Source: Gracilariopsis chorda (taxonomy: Eukaryota; Rhodophyta; Florideophyceae; Gracilariales; Gracilariaceae). From it: a stretch of 64,000 nucleotides of DNA. The notes under the pieces are model-generated. The model worked only from the letters and a program-made list of their open reading frames with translations. It was not told where the DNA came from and did not search any database. Position numbers and translations under genes: made by a program. Below are positions 11,201-21,232 of the stretch, piece after piece (within the stretch, counting starts at the first letter, position 1; each line of letters opens with the position of its first letter). The stretch is taken from the NCBI GenBank assembly GCA_003194525.1, contig NBIV01000018.1, forward strand, positions 372,001 to 436,000, read 5' to 3'.

Positions 11201-11492
11201 TCAGGTGCCGCATACGATCTTCGTGGACTCGAAAGCCCTTTTTGACACCATAACAACGCTTCACGAACCACGCGAGTACCGCTTACGCAAGACGGTCACA
11301 TTGTTAAGAGATGCGTTTGAAGCCGGAGAACTTGACTGCTTGACCTGGATTCCGGGAACGAGCAACATCTCCGACGCTTTGACGAAGCGAAGCGTTAATC
11401 ACTCGCGTACAATGAACAGGATCCTAACAAGTGGGTATTGGCAAGTCAACACGAATGCTGGTATCGCCCATCATTCAGAGACTTGGAAGTAG
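8193..11492 (+). CDS. copia Pol polyprotein (protease, integrase, RT, RNase H)
   Basis: About 1,100 residues are read after the -1 shift. The N-terminal protease-like region ends in SPLSIGMDL, as retropepsins do. At the expected active-site position it reads LDEGN instead of D-S/T-G-A/S. The integrase follows, with a His/Cys finger (THAPY to CPVCAKSG) and acidic residues in VDFTFLE, SADDEFNN and GIVERKNG. The reverse transcriptase has DVKGAYLQ and the catalytic VVDDLLVAG (a V variant of YVDD). The RNase H has SLSDASHG, FGAEILACADA and IFVDSKALFD, and ends near TWIPGTSNISDALTK. It stops at 11490-11492, just before the 3' LTR. Confidence 0.92.
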   Translation, partial: FSVRDSVKDPNPILDEGNPISSGGISSAILLCEVMGILFRPEKAKRRYQRGWGHQGLGLQQVVCSWTVSFQDRNGKSTDLHFDLFNDDSPLSIGMDLQRFSSTNFIDDPPTLTILRPTDIGERVVQLYISGTSPFELRRRILIVPTVHTMLSKTLTELRPKSLARRLHRLTHAPYDELVAICERAGHLSAELKKEIRRITSECPVCAKSGPPPPSKKVSVTHVNQAFNVELQVDFTFLEVRGTKYTLMHMVDTGTGLSEGSIVSNRDANTMCSVLDTEWVNRHGEPCALSADDEFNNRKIARYLRSRGIRFKPRPARRHNKTGIVERKNGVVKRILEKLQLDQTESTNAELISRAIFLANMFTGSKTLSSFELARGYAPSILGTPRRMVTEELMDAYKKQTATRTLQKLLKGRNYSSLGVNAIKPGDDVLFYYRSSKQNEPDEWKSGIVSSVSEHIIEVRRPGSRLNSKVAVEDIRLRPNSDLARELSEGVTEDYIDLTLNAESMKDMSEDDEVCENLMVTTETEMDAVRKDLGDHAETILTEELLPTPTSLESSEQKVLEDVAKTIGSRQVTLREMQFAPPWLLKKAIEKEHADNWSNAYTEVDEKEIPHGANVISSHTVFKVKEDEDHVRKLKARLVTHGNHDDMKDEVRKDCSNADMIVVRLLISVALCLGFCFGVADVKGAYLQSGPIRREIYVRPPKEFKKKKGILWKLTKLPYGIVDAGRQWAKRIEDWMLGPVGLTRVFGINQLFVGRTSSGRIYILVAKVVDDLLVAGSNRAIEEFMKKLETEFNVGKIRIEPRITFAGCTIEQDDDGNVLLSMNEYIKRLTPAALSKARRRERSDKATAEEIHEYRSLAGTLMYLGSAVLPQASFVTSRMQQEIGRLRVSHIIEANAMLAEVLQLRPEVRFIRPLGVSGVSLISLSDASHGSGSNSYGQTGILTGLKIETSFDEEPVFHSLYWVSNKQQRVTYSSFGAEILACADAEDRGIDMKYSLQNIYTSIQVPHTIFVDSKALFDTITTLHEPREYRLRKTVTLLRDAFEAGELDCLTWIPGTSNISDALTKRSVNHSRTMNRILTSGYWQVNTNAGIAHHSETWK

Positions 11493-11517
11493 GAGATACT
11501 ACATCGACCGGGGGGTG

Positions 11518-11798
11518 TGTGAAAACACGTACAAAAAGCACACGACGCAAGCCGATGACGTACAACTGACAAGCGTCGTAGGAGTTTAGAGTACGTGTTT
11601 AGTCGACCCTAATAGCCGATAGGTCGCCTAGTATCCCTACTTAAGTAAAGCCCACCCACAGGAGACTCAAGAGGAGGACTCCCGGCAAGGTCTTGTGCCG
11701 ACTCAGACTGTACCACTCCTCAAGTTGTTCACCGGAGAACCTCCCCACACTGCGTATACGTGATGGACTTCTCACACTTGAAAGAGGTCCAACCGATA
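11518..11798 (+). repeat. copia 3' LTR
   Basis: 281 bp and apparently identical to the 5' LTR. It is preceded by a short purine run (GGGGGGTG, 11510-11517) that can serve as the plus-strand primer. It is followed by the target duplication ACTGT at 11799-11803. Confidence 0.95.
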
Positions 11799-12159
11799 AC
11801 TGTACTCTTGGGCGGATCGACTTGAAATCTCAGATGAGGTAGTACAGTGCGCGAAATCTCTATACGACACCCCCCCGATTTAAAAGCAACGGCTTTATGT
11901 AATGTCTCACGAGGTGTAAACTTTTACTAATCTATTCGTTACATAGAACAGTACTGAACGAGATAGAAAAACAATAAAACAAACTGTTACACAACCTTTC
12001 ATTTCAAAACGGCTACCAAAAGCCGCGCAACCCCTATACGACATAATAAAGAATATATATCTTGCAGTAGTGCTACTAGTAGCGTAGTCTTTCTACACAT
12101 TCCATTGCTTTCTACACACTTCCTTCTTTCTATCCATTTACATTTTCTTTAAAAAAAAC

Positions 12160-12488
12160 ATGCCACGCGGCACTTATTTGTCGGAGAAGGAAAAAGGCCA
12201 AATTGAAGCATTCAGGAAGACAGGATGGTCAATTTCCGCCATATCACGTGAAGTGAAGCGTAGCCGAGATGTCGTCAAGCGGTACTTAGACAATACCAAA
12301 GGATATGGGACTAAAAAACCCACCAACAAGAAGGGAAAAATAACCCCAGCAGCTCGAAGACTGCTGGTTCGTGAAGCATCGAAAGGCGAACAAACTGCGT
12401 CCCAGCTAAAAGTGGCACTCCAATTGCCTATATCAAAACGTAGAGTCCAACAGATACTCTCTGCAGAGGAACACCTTAAATATAAAAA
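12160..12488 (+). pseudogene. mariner transposase, N-terminal part (DNA-binding)
   Basis: Encodes the first 109 residues of the transposase, with the helix-turn-helix region from TYLSEKEKGQIEAFRKTGW to VVKRYLDN. It is nearly identical to the intact copy (I for T at residue 23). The frame runs into gypsy A at 12489 and stops shortly afterwards. The catalytic part lies 21 kb away at 33784-34438. The product could at most bind DNA. Confidence 0.9.
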
Positions 12489-13293
12489 TGAAGTGCAACG
12501 CCCTCAGGGAGGGATTCTTGGTACTTGATTGTTTTCCCGATATTATCGGTTGTGTAGTGTGTATATGAACTACGCCCCACAATGGTGGGTATGGACACGT
12601 GGGACACGGTTTTGGGTCAATTGGCGGTTGGCCACAGTAGTGGATGTTGCCACGGAATGTGGAGTATTTTAGTTAATTTTATTTATTATTTTCACACCCA
12701 TTTCTGGGAAGCTAGTACTTAGTGCGACGGCGCACTGCCGTCGCACCAGTAAACCTTCCCCAACAAGGGACCCCAACCTGGGGAATTGGCTCTGGGCTTT
12801 ACCGCCTCCGCGTGTTCTCAACTCCTCCTTGGAGGGAAGCACCGTAGTGTACGGAAGTTCACCCCCCTTGCACATCTAAAGGAGACCCATCATTGGGAGT
12901 ACTAATTGTTCCAAGTGTCTTGGTGTTTCGCCCTGTATAGGGTTATTGTTACCGGCATTGCCGTATCTACTCGTCGCTCTCGCGACCCACTCGCCCTTCC
13001 TCTTTCCCCTTTTTAGGGTAGCACCTCCCGCTATCCGCGGCCCTCGTGTGCGCATCCGCTCACACACCCCCATTTACGTGGAAACATACCTCTACTGAGG
13101 ATCACGCCCCGCTTACGCGGATACCGATTCTTCGCCTTCACCTCCCTGCGCGAGTCGCGACAGGTGTCCCTGGTCTTACAAACCGGCTTCGCCGTGACAC
13201 CTCTGGGAGGGCTCTACCCAACTGGGTTCACCTCGTGAGAGGAAGATCCCGGACGTCTTTCGGTGTTTTTCCCCTTTGGGGCATTGCACCACA
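12489..13293 (+). repeat. gypsy A 5' LTR
   Basis: 805 bp, TGAAGTGCAACG to TTGCACCACA, a standard TG...CA terminus. It contains a 10-bp stem hairpin at 12722-12746 (GTGCGACGGC / GCCGTCGCAC, 5-nt loop). About twenty further small hairpins include CCCCA-ACC-TGGGG, CCTCC-TT-GGAGG and GTCGC-TCTC-GCGAC. Confidence 0.95.
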
Positions 13294-13296
13294 AAG

Positions 13297-13316
13297 TGGT
13301 CTCCTGACTTAGAATC
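13297..13316 (+). promoter_or_regulatory. gypsy A primer-binding site
   Basis: TGGTCTCCTGACTTAGAATC starts three bases after the 5' LTR. Beginning with TGG, it fits pairing with a tRNA 3' CCA end. It matches the corresponding site of element B at 18 of 20 positions, so both elements probably use the same primer tRNA. I cannot identify that tRNA. Confidence 0.7.
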
Positions 13317-13398
13317 GGTTTTTGTTTTCCCTCTTACGAGGTTTGTTTTCATTCACCGGAAGTTCCGTGATCGTTTCCCGTCGTAACGGTATTTTCTC

Positions 13399-15573
13399 AT
13401 GTCGAGAAATCCCTCCGACGCGGAGCCAGTGGTTACGCGTAGTCGCTCCCGCGACAACGCGGACACTTCCGAAGTTCGGTTCGTACCCCGTATCCCTATA
13501 CGGACAAGTTCCAGCCGTGCTGGCGCCGCTTCATCGCGGAATGATACCCCCGACCGGGAACCCCGGAACCTCCTTTTGCCCTCGTTATCACCCCCGCAGG
13601 GGAATGCAGCATCGACTCCGGCTGTTGCCGCAGTGCCCCAGGCACCCCGGCCTGCTCCCGCTGTCGCGGCTTCAAGCCCCCGTGGAACGGGTGATAACAC
13701 CCCCCAGGGAACTTCCCTGGAATCCCAGGTCCGCGCTCTGTGGACCGCCCATGACACCCTTGTAGGGGAACTAGAATCCCTCCAAGAGGTGGTCTCGGCA
13801 ACCCCCGTAGAGGAGGTCGCCGAGGAACTCCGTATTTTACGGTCTGACGTCAACTCCGTGTTGGAGAGTTTGGGACAACCCGCCGCCTTCATCGAAGGAG
13901 TTGAAGCCCGATTTGATCGGATTGGTGCCCGCCTGGAGACGCTGGAGCAGTTCGTCCTCATGGACAAACCATCCCCGGGTGATCCGGTAAACGAGGCATC
14001 GCACAACGACCAGGTTGCTGGGAAGAAGAAACGCCGTCACTGACGGAAACATCACCGAAACTATTCGGACTCCGATTCTTCGACATCGTCGGACTCACCC
14101 CGAAACCATTCGGTTAGCTCGAGCTCCTCGGACTCCGACTCGGAGGACGAGAAGCGAGGCTACTCCTCCCGCTCGAAGCGGTCATCGGCCACTGAAGGTG
14201 TGGTCCGAACCCGCCAGAAGGGGAGAAGACACCCCGGTCTCCGGGAATTGAAACCGACGAACCCGGATTATCGGAAGCTTTTATCATACCGGTACTACCG
14301 GCTTGAAGATTCGTCACTTGGACGTACGCCCCGTGGTACGGGAAAGGTGCGAGAATGCATTAAGCGAATGCAGCTCTCGCTCCGCAACCAGTATTTTACT
14401 GGAGAGGACCCAGTCCTAGTACTGGATTTCCTATCCCGCTTTGTAGCGGAGGCCGATATCCTCGGTATGAATGAGGGACAAGCCTATTTGGCTTTACCGT
14501 ATTTCTTACGGGGAGTGGCCGAGGACCAATACACCTCTGTCCGAGGATCTTCTCGCGCCTCCGAGGGAGGAGTTACTTGCTGGCCGGAGGCTGTGCAGTA
14601 TCTTCTGCGCTCCTACGCCACCAACACCGCTATTCAGCAGGCTATCCTCGCTTTGCGAGATACACGCCAGCGTGCTGGAGAGACCGAGACCGATTACTCG
14701 GTGCGCCTTAACAAGGCTTTCCACAGATGTGGTAACGTATACCCCGCTGGGGAGCGCAGTACCATGTTCATTGATGGTCTTGACCCGGCAATCCGGAGTT
14801 TAGTTACCCGTTATCGGGAGGACAAGCGAAGGATCACCTACCTCGAGCTGGTCCAACACGCTCGAGCGGAAGGGGATGCACTTCGTGCAAGAACTCCGAA
14901 CAATCGGTCTAAATCCGCCAAGGCGTTGTTGCTGGAAAGCGAAGCTTCCTCTCTCCCGCTCACCGCGGATGGGAACCCTGGACAGGGATTTGATACCGTG
15001 CATTTAGCGCAGGGGGATGGTGTGTCGATACCCACCAGTGAGTTACCGTCAACGACGGAGATGACCCATGATACGGGAACAGAAGATCCCGTCCTATACG
15101 GTGGTAACAGTCGGGTTCAACCCCAACGACTCCCGTTTTCAAACGGTCAATCCCGTTATCAACGGCCTGGATGGACTGACACCCGCCCTGCGGTTCGCTT
15201 CTCCGATACTCGGAATGATAATCCGCGTGTCGCGGTGCTGGCTCTCATTTGCCACCTGTGCTATGCCCATGGCCATACCTCTCCTCAGTGTATTTGTTCA
15301 CTGAAGGATATGGCCAAGGTGGTGGCAAATTATGAGGCCCTCACTCCATAGGAGAAACGTTCCGTCCCGACGGCTTCCTACCTCCGTGCTAAAACGGACT
15401 TTTCTCACGCCCTACCACAGACCCCGCGTGCGCGGCAAGCTTCATACACCCCGATTCGGGAGATCACGCAACCATCCGTTGCAACCCCCGCTTATGCGGA
15501 TAGAAACCCCCGTCAACGGGATGAAGCACTCGTTGTCGAGGAAACCAACCCACCGCCGAAGGCGGAAAACTAA
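13399..15573 (+). pseudogene. gypsy A gag, two premature stops
   Basis: A single frame from ATG 13399 to TAA 15571-15573 is broken by TGA at 14041-14043 and TAG at 15349-15351. Reading through both gives a coherent Gag. A Ser/Pro-rich N-terminus is followed by a coiled-coil-like stretch (VEEVAEELRILRSDVNSVLE) and a basic and Ser-rich linker. The capsid-like region (14340-14860) has a FLSRF motif and a CX2CX4HX4C zinc knuckle starting CHLC near 15250. A tail then overlaps pol. Element B Gag aligns through the capsid region and continues past the second stop. Both stops are consistent with single C-to-T changes (CGA to TGA, CAG to TAG). The element would need Gag in trans or stop readthrough. 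Confidence 0.85.
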
Positions 15574-15598
15574 CTGACGGAGTCTCCCCTTTGGGAGA
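15564..15598 (+). promoter_or_regulatory. Candidate -1 frameshift site, gypsy A gag-pol junction
   Basis: GGAAAAC (15564-15570) is read G GAA AAC in the gag frame directly before the gag stop TAA. A hairpin TCTCCC / GGGAGA follows at 15583-15598. Pol is in the -1 frame and open across this point. Element B has the same heptamer in the same phase at 23395-23401. GGAAAAC is not a classical X XXY YYZ site, so this is a hypothesis supported by conservation between the two elements. Confidence 0.45.
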
Positions 15599-18500
15599 GG
15601 CGTCCTCAGACAAGAGGCTGTTGGCGCCCGAGGCGTCCCTGCCTCGCTCCCCGGTGAAAATCCTCTCGAGGAAAGACACCGCTGACGCGGACTCTGCGCA
15701 CCTCGGTGTGTTGCGTCGCCCGTGGATACGGAGTAAAAATCCCCGGATTCCCGGTAGAGTCTTGATCATGGCCAAGCGCAACTATAAGGTCTATGCCGAC
15801 CTTGGCCTTGACCCCCAGTTTATGGTGAGGTTTCTCACCGTCCTGGATACAGGTGCAGGCCCCAACTTCGTTGTGGAATCATTGTTACCCCCGCTTGTGC
15901 GGTCTCGTATCCGCTCTGACGCGGTCCCCGACATTTCGGATGCGAACAACAATCCGTTACAAACGGTGGGCACAGTGGACCTCGTCGTGAGACTTGGTAC
16001 ATCTGTGGTGAAGTTGGACTTCATCGTTTGCCGTTCACTGGCAGCACCAGTCATACTGGGATGTGATTACTGCGACAGATTTGTCGACGCAATCAGGCCC
16101 CGCCTCAGGCGTGTAGAACTTGACGACGGATCGTCGGTTCCGATTGTTCGCCGCCCGCTAAAGCGGTCCTCTCGGAAACAAGTTCCGCTCCCTGCTGCGC
16201 AGGAACCACCGCCCGCGTCCCGCGAGTCCACCAAGCTCCGCGTCGCTGCCTCGGTTTCTATACCGGCTGAGTCCCAAGTCTGGGTACAGGTAAATTCCCG
16301 TCAACACGGTCTTCGGGTTATACAACCCCTCGCCTCGTTGTACGAGAAATCCCAGCTGGCGCTGGCTAATGGAATTGTCTCCATTTCCCCGGATGTTCCT
16401 TTCCGGATATTGGTTGCCAACCTTGGCAAACACCCCCAGTATCTGGTCAAACACCAAGTAATTGGGAGTGTAACCCCCCATCCTATGGGAATGCTGCCAA
16501 CGAAGATGACAGCCGCCGATGTACTCGGAGTTACCACCTCTTCTGAGGAGTTCACCCCGCCGTCCGAAGACGTCAAGTCTAAGGAGGGGGAGGAAACCGC
16601 TACTTCAGCGTCGAACATACCGAGTAACTCGGAATTGCGAACCACACCTGTTCCACAGGACAATGCTCCATCGAGCAATGACCGGATTGATCCGGAAAAA
16701 GCACTTGAAGCGCTGGACTTCAGCCACGTGCCAGAGTCGCACCGCAACAAACTCCGTACTATGTTACGGGAATTCACCACAATGTGGGATGGCTCGCTTG
16801 GCGAGATTGATGCAACGGAACACCGGATCGATTTAATCCCCGGTGCGCGACCGGTTGCACAACCCCCTTACAGGGCAGGTCCGAAAGCTCGGGAAGAGGA
16901 GCAGTCCCAGGTGGACAAGATGCTCCGCGCAGGTGTGATTGAGCCCGCTCAATCGCCCTGGGCATCCCCAGTTGTACTGGCTTTAAAGGCTGACGGAACC
17001 TGGAGGTTCTGTGTCGACTACCGCCGGCTCAATGCCGTGACTGTTAGGGACACGTACCCCATCCCTCGTATGGACGAGTGCATTGACTCCCTTGGAGACG
17101 CCACCGTGTTCACGGCCCTTGATGCCAATTGGGGATATTGGCAAGTACCTGTCAGACAGGAGGATCGCGACAAAACCGCATTCACCTGCCATGCAGGAAC
17201 GTACCGCTTCAAGCGGATGCCATTTGGGTTAACCAACGCCCCCGCCACCTTTCAGCGTGCAGTAGATATTCTACTCAACCGCTTTAAGTGGCGGAGTTGT
17301 CTGGTCTACCTTGATGATATTATCATCTTCTCCAACTCGTTGGACGACCATCTCACTCACGTCCGAGACGTGCTGACCGTACTCCGCGATGCGGGAATTA
17401 CCCTCAAGTTGAGGAAATGCGAGTTTTTCACAGATACTGTGAAGTATCTGGGTCACATTATCCGTCCTGGACGGTTAGCGATCGAGAAAGCTCGAGTCAA
17501 ATCCCTCGTTGAGGCGAAAGAACCCCGTACTCAAACGGAACTGCGCTCCTTTCTGGGGCTGGTCAACGTCTATCGACGGTTTATCCCGAACTTTTCGGAT
17601 ACTGCAGCGCCCCTGAACGCGTTGTTGCGAAAGGGGAACCCCCCAAAACTGGGAACATTTACGCCCGAGCAATCGGAAGCCTTTAACTCCTTGAAGGAGG
17701 CTGTCACATCAGCACCAATCCTACATCTCCCAAAACTTGGGTTGCCATACTCCGTAGATACGGACTCGAGCGACTACCAAGTCGGGTGTGCTCTTTTTCA
17801 AACCACCCCCGAGGGGGAACGACACCCAATTGGTTATTGGTCGCGCTCGCTCAATGTCCATGAGCGGAACTACTCCGTATCGGAGAAAGAGTGCCTCGCC
17901 GTCGTATGGGCGATGACCACTCTGCGCCCCTACCTTATGGGAGTCCATTTCACCGTGTACACGGATCATTCCTCACTGAGGTGGTTAATGAATATCTCCG
18001 ACCCGTCGGGACGCCTCATGCGCTGGAGACTCCGCCTCGCGGAATATGACTTCCAAGTCATTTATAAAAAGGGCGCGCAGAACACCCAAGCCGACGCTCT
18101 GTCGCGTTTACCCACAAGTGGGGAGGCACTCCCAACGGAGGATGATGAAGTCCCATGTTTCATGGCAATGGACCCGGATGATCCGGAATGTGCCGTCGAG
18201 GCTGAGCCAGAAAACTGGGACGAAGATGCTGACTTTGAATACCTACTCGCATCGCGAGATGATTCTGAGAAACCCATACCGGGAAATTATGTACCGGTTG
18301 AGACCGAGGAAATGATCCGAGAACAATTCGGGGACCCCTTCTGTACAAGGATACGTGCACGCCTCAACGGCGGAGAGAACCTCCCCTTCGGGGTGAACGA
18401 CATTGGTTACCTCGTGAGGACCGTCGAGGCTACCCCACAAGTTGTGGTACCGCACACGCTACAGAAGCGGATATTGCACCTTTCGCATTACCCGAAACTC

Positions 18501-20649
18501 GGGGGACACTCCGGTGGGAGGAAGCTTTATCTAACCCTTCGCAGGGATTTCTACTGGCCCGCCATGGCGGTTGATTGCTACGCTACGGTGCGGTTTTGCA
18601 CGCAATGCGCGAAGAACCGGGTCAAACTCCGGAAGCACTCCAAACGGATGAAGCTATTCCCCGCCAGGGCGCCGCTCGAGTTTGTCGCAATTGACATTCT
18701 CGGACCATTGCTCTCTACCAGGAGAGGCAACAAGTTCCTACTCGTTATTACGGACAGGTTCTCGAAATTAGTTCGGACAGTCCCTCTAAAGAGGATTACC
18801 GCCTACACGGTCGCTCACGCCTTTGTGCGGCATTGGGTGTTTGCCTACGGACCTCCTTTGGAGCTACTTTCCGACAACGGGAAACAGTTCGCATCGCGAT
18901 TTTTCCAGGACGTCTGTCGGATACTGGACGTGAAGAATCTCTTCACGACCACGTATCATCCCCAGTCTAATGGGCAGGTCGAGCGTTTCAACCGGACAAT
19001 GCTCGCAGCTCTCCGTGCTTACACGGCTGACCACCCCAAGACTTGGGATATCTACACGGATGCCGTGACCTTTGCGTACAATACGCAGGTACACCGGACT
19101 ACCGGAATATCCCCTTTCGAGTTGGTCCTTTCACGGACACTCCCGCCAATGGCGTTGGAATCCCAACCTACGTTGGACGCGTTCCCTTCTGTGAAGGATT
19201 ACCGCCAGAAGTGGAAAGCATGGCTGACCAAGCTGGTACCCGCAGCGCGGAAGGCGATGGACCACGCCCAAGCCGCCTACAAACGGAATTTCGATGCTCG
19301 CTTGCGAGGAGGCAAACCGGAACAGATCAACTCCGGGGACTTCGTATTCGTCCGCAAGGAGTACTACAACCCTGAAAGGGAGAAGCACCATAAGCTCTCG
19401 CCTGTGGCGGATGGTCCTTTCAAGGTTATCTCCGTCACGACGGACACAGTGGTTGTGGAAATGGGTGACGCGCATGAGCGGTTATCTCGCGATCGCATTG
19501 TGCTAGCTCCGCCACCCTCGACTGAGGCTGCACCAGCTACGCTGGACCCTACGCTGGAATATGGCTCTGCATCCGATACATCGGTGGTGAGACGGCCTAC
19601 CGTGCTACCACACCCCTCCCGGGGACTCTCAGACCTACCGACCCTGTCGGACTCACCGGCTCAGCCGGGTAATTCGGGCCTCTCTGTGCCCGCCCCTATG
19701 GCGCGAATCTACACCCGCCAGGCGGGGCATGTTATCCCTTATCCCGCCGCTCCGTCTCAGGAGGGGGAGGAGAACACTCGTTTTCGAGGAATGAGATCGC
19801 CGTCGCAACGGGAAACACGCCGTACCATACGGACAACTGACCGTGGAGCACGGAGTATCTCACGCGACACTAATCCCCCGTCCTCGGGCAGCGCTGTGCA
19901 ACAGGAACCAGACGCGCAGGTCCCGCAAAGGCGGCAAATACACCATGTTACACGGGAAGCTGAAACGCAGCTACCGCACACCCCTGTCAGGGAAGGATCC
20001 CCGATACGGGAGTACGGCGACAATCGCCCTCAATCCCCTGAGCAGGGAGATGCCTCAAAGCCGCCATTGGCGGAAGTCCCCGCGGAAGCGGTTCAATCAG
20101 GTCGCTCAGACCCGCGCCCCGCGGAGAAGAGGCGCCCAGATACACCAGCGCCGCTGGGAAATACCCACACCCCTATCGGGGAAAAGGGTAGCCAAGCCGC
20201 ATCCGAAGCTTCAGGCCCTGGCGCGCAGCGCTCGGAAACGCTCCCCGCCGCAGACGGAATCGAAGCCCCCGTTCCGGGGAATAATTTGCGCCAACTACCG
20301 CAACGCTGCGGCGAAGAACCGAGGAACTCGGGAAAAACGCGCGCCATCGCACGCTCGAAACCGGTCGTACCGGACGCTGCTCCTCCCCATGGAGACGGTG
20401 CACCGCACTTAGCGGCCAGGCCCCTGAAAAGGGTGTCATCGGCACCTGCCCGGCACCCCCCAAAGGGGAATTTTGACCAAAATACCGGTGTACCGGAGTT
20501 AGCCTTAGGCAACCCCCCAGTAGCCGGGGACACCACGGCGCCGCCGGAACGTACGGTGCAGAGCGCTCGTGCGCCTGGCAGGGAGGCGGTTTGCCATCCA
20601 ACCACCGTGTCGCACGGGACCCCCCAGGGGATCGTGGAAACGCCGATTC
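15567..20649 (+). pseudogene. gypsy A Pol, first part (protease to integrase), cut by element B
   Basis: One open frame of about 1,690 residues runs up to the element B insertion. Retropepsin active site VLDTGAGPNF is near 15843. The RT has the catalytic YLDDIIIFS near 17312, and the RNase H has VDTDSSD near 17755. The integrase zinc finger runs from HYPKLGGHSGG to CTQCAKN near 18485-18615. The integrase core residues lie in FVAIDILGPL, LLSDNGKQF and HPQSNGQVERFNRT. After the integrase comes an unusually long Pro/Arg/Ser-rich linker (about 350 residues, 19560-20649) before the chromodomain, which lies beyond element B. The frame is otherwise intact. The joined reading resumes in phase at 31444. 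Confidence 0.93.
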
Positions 20650-21127
20650 TGTGAGATAGTGAAGTCCAGTGGATTCCGCAACTCTGGAGACCCATGTGGA
20701 CGATACACGTTGTGTATCTGGCCCAAGGATGGCTATCTGTATTTTATATAATTTATTTAATTTTATTGGATTAGTAACCATAGGACTAGATATAGCTACT
20801 GTAGAGTAGGGCACTTTACAGTGCCACAGGGTCGAGGCGCCTCGGTGCCGATACTTAGGCACCTCGAGCTGCGCCTCCCCTAGGGACAGTAAACTCAGAC
20901 ACCCTTGTGAGTCTTGAGCACCCCCGTACTCGGTACTCACAATTCCCTTTGGCCTTCAAGGTATCGCTACCGCAATTCCGACCTGTAGGACTGCGTAGTC
21001 AGCGCCACCCCATTGCGCCAACATTACCAGAGGTGTCGCCGCCGCTTCATTAACCTTAGGACCCCCCAGCTCTGCCACGCTACCACGAGACCATTAGGAG
21101 CTTGCCCACTTGGCTCACTATCCTACA
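20650..21127 (+). repeat. gypsy B 5' LTR
   Basis: 478 bp, TGTGAGATAG to CTATCCTACA. It holds an A/T-rich block (TATTTTATATAATTTATT, about 20737-20754) that could carry promoter or polyadenylation signals. It also holds hairpins such as ATACACGTTGTGTAT and GCACT-TTAC-AGTGC. Confidence 0.95.
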
Positions 21128-21129
21128 TT

Positions 21130-21149
21130 TGGTCTCCCGACCTAGAATC
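21130..21149 (+). promoter_or_regulatory. gypsy B primer-binding site
   Basis: TGGTCTCCCGACCTAGAATC starts two bases after the LTR. Its complement reads like a genuine tRNA 3' end: T-loop GATT, T-stem CTAGG, acceptor strand TCGGGAG, A, CCA. The element A site differs at two positions. Confidence 0.75.
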
Positions 21150-21232
21150 CCCTTTGGACGTTTCGATAGAGACCTTTAGGAAAGAAGAATTTACGGGATT
21201 CTACCTTTGGACTTTGGACCGACGGACTGGTA

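Larger units (their letters stand above)
6819..11798 (+). mobile_element. Ty1/copia LTR retrotransposon, full length
   Basis: Two 281-bp LTRs that look identical (6819-7099 and 11518-11798) flank gag and pol. The domain order is protease, integrase, reverse transcriptase, RNase H, which defines Ty1/copia (Pseudoviridae-type) elements. The target duplication ACTGT is perfect at 6814-6818 and 11799-11803. Apparently identical LTRs imply a recent insertion. The primer-binding site corresponds to the anticodon region of initiator tRNA-Met rather than a tRNA 3' end. Gag and pol are in different frames joined by a -1 frameshift signal. The gag start and the protease active site are atypical, so autonomy is uncertain. 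Confidence 0.95.
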
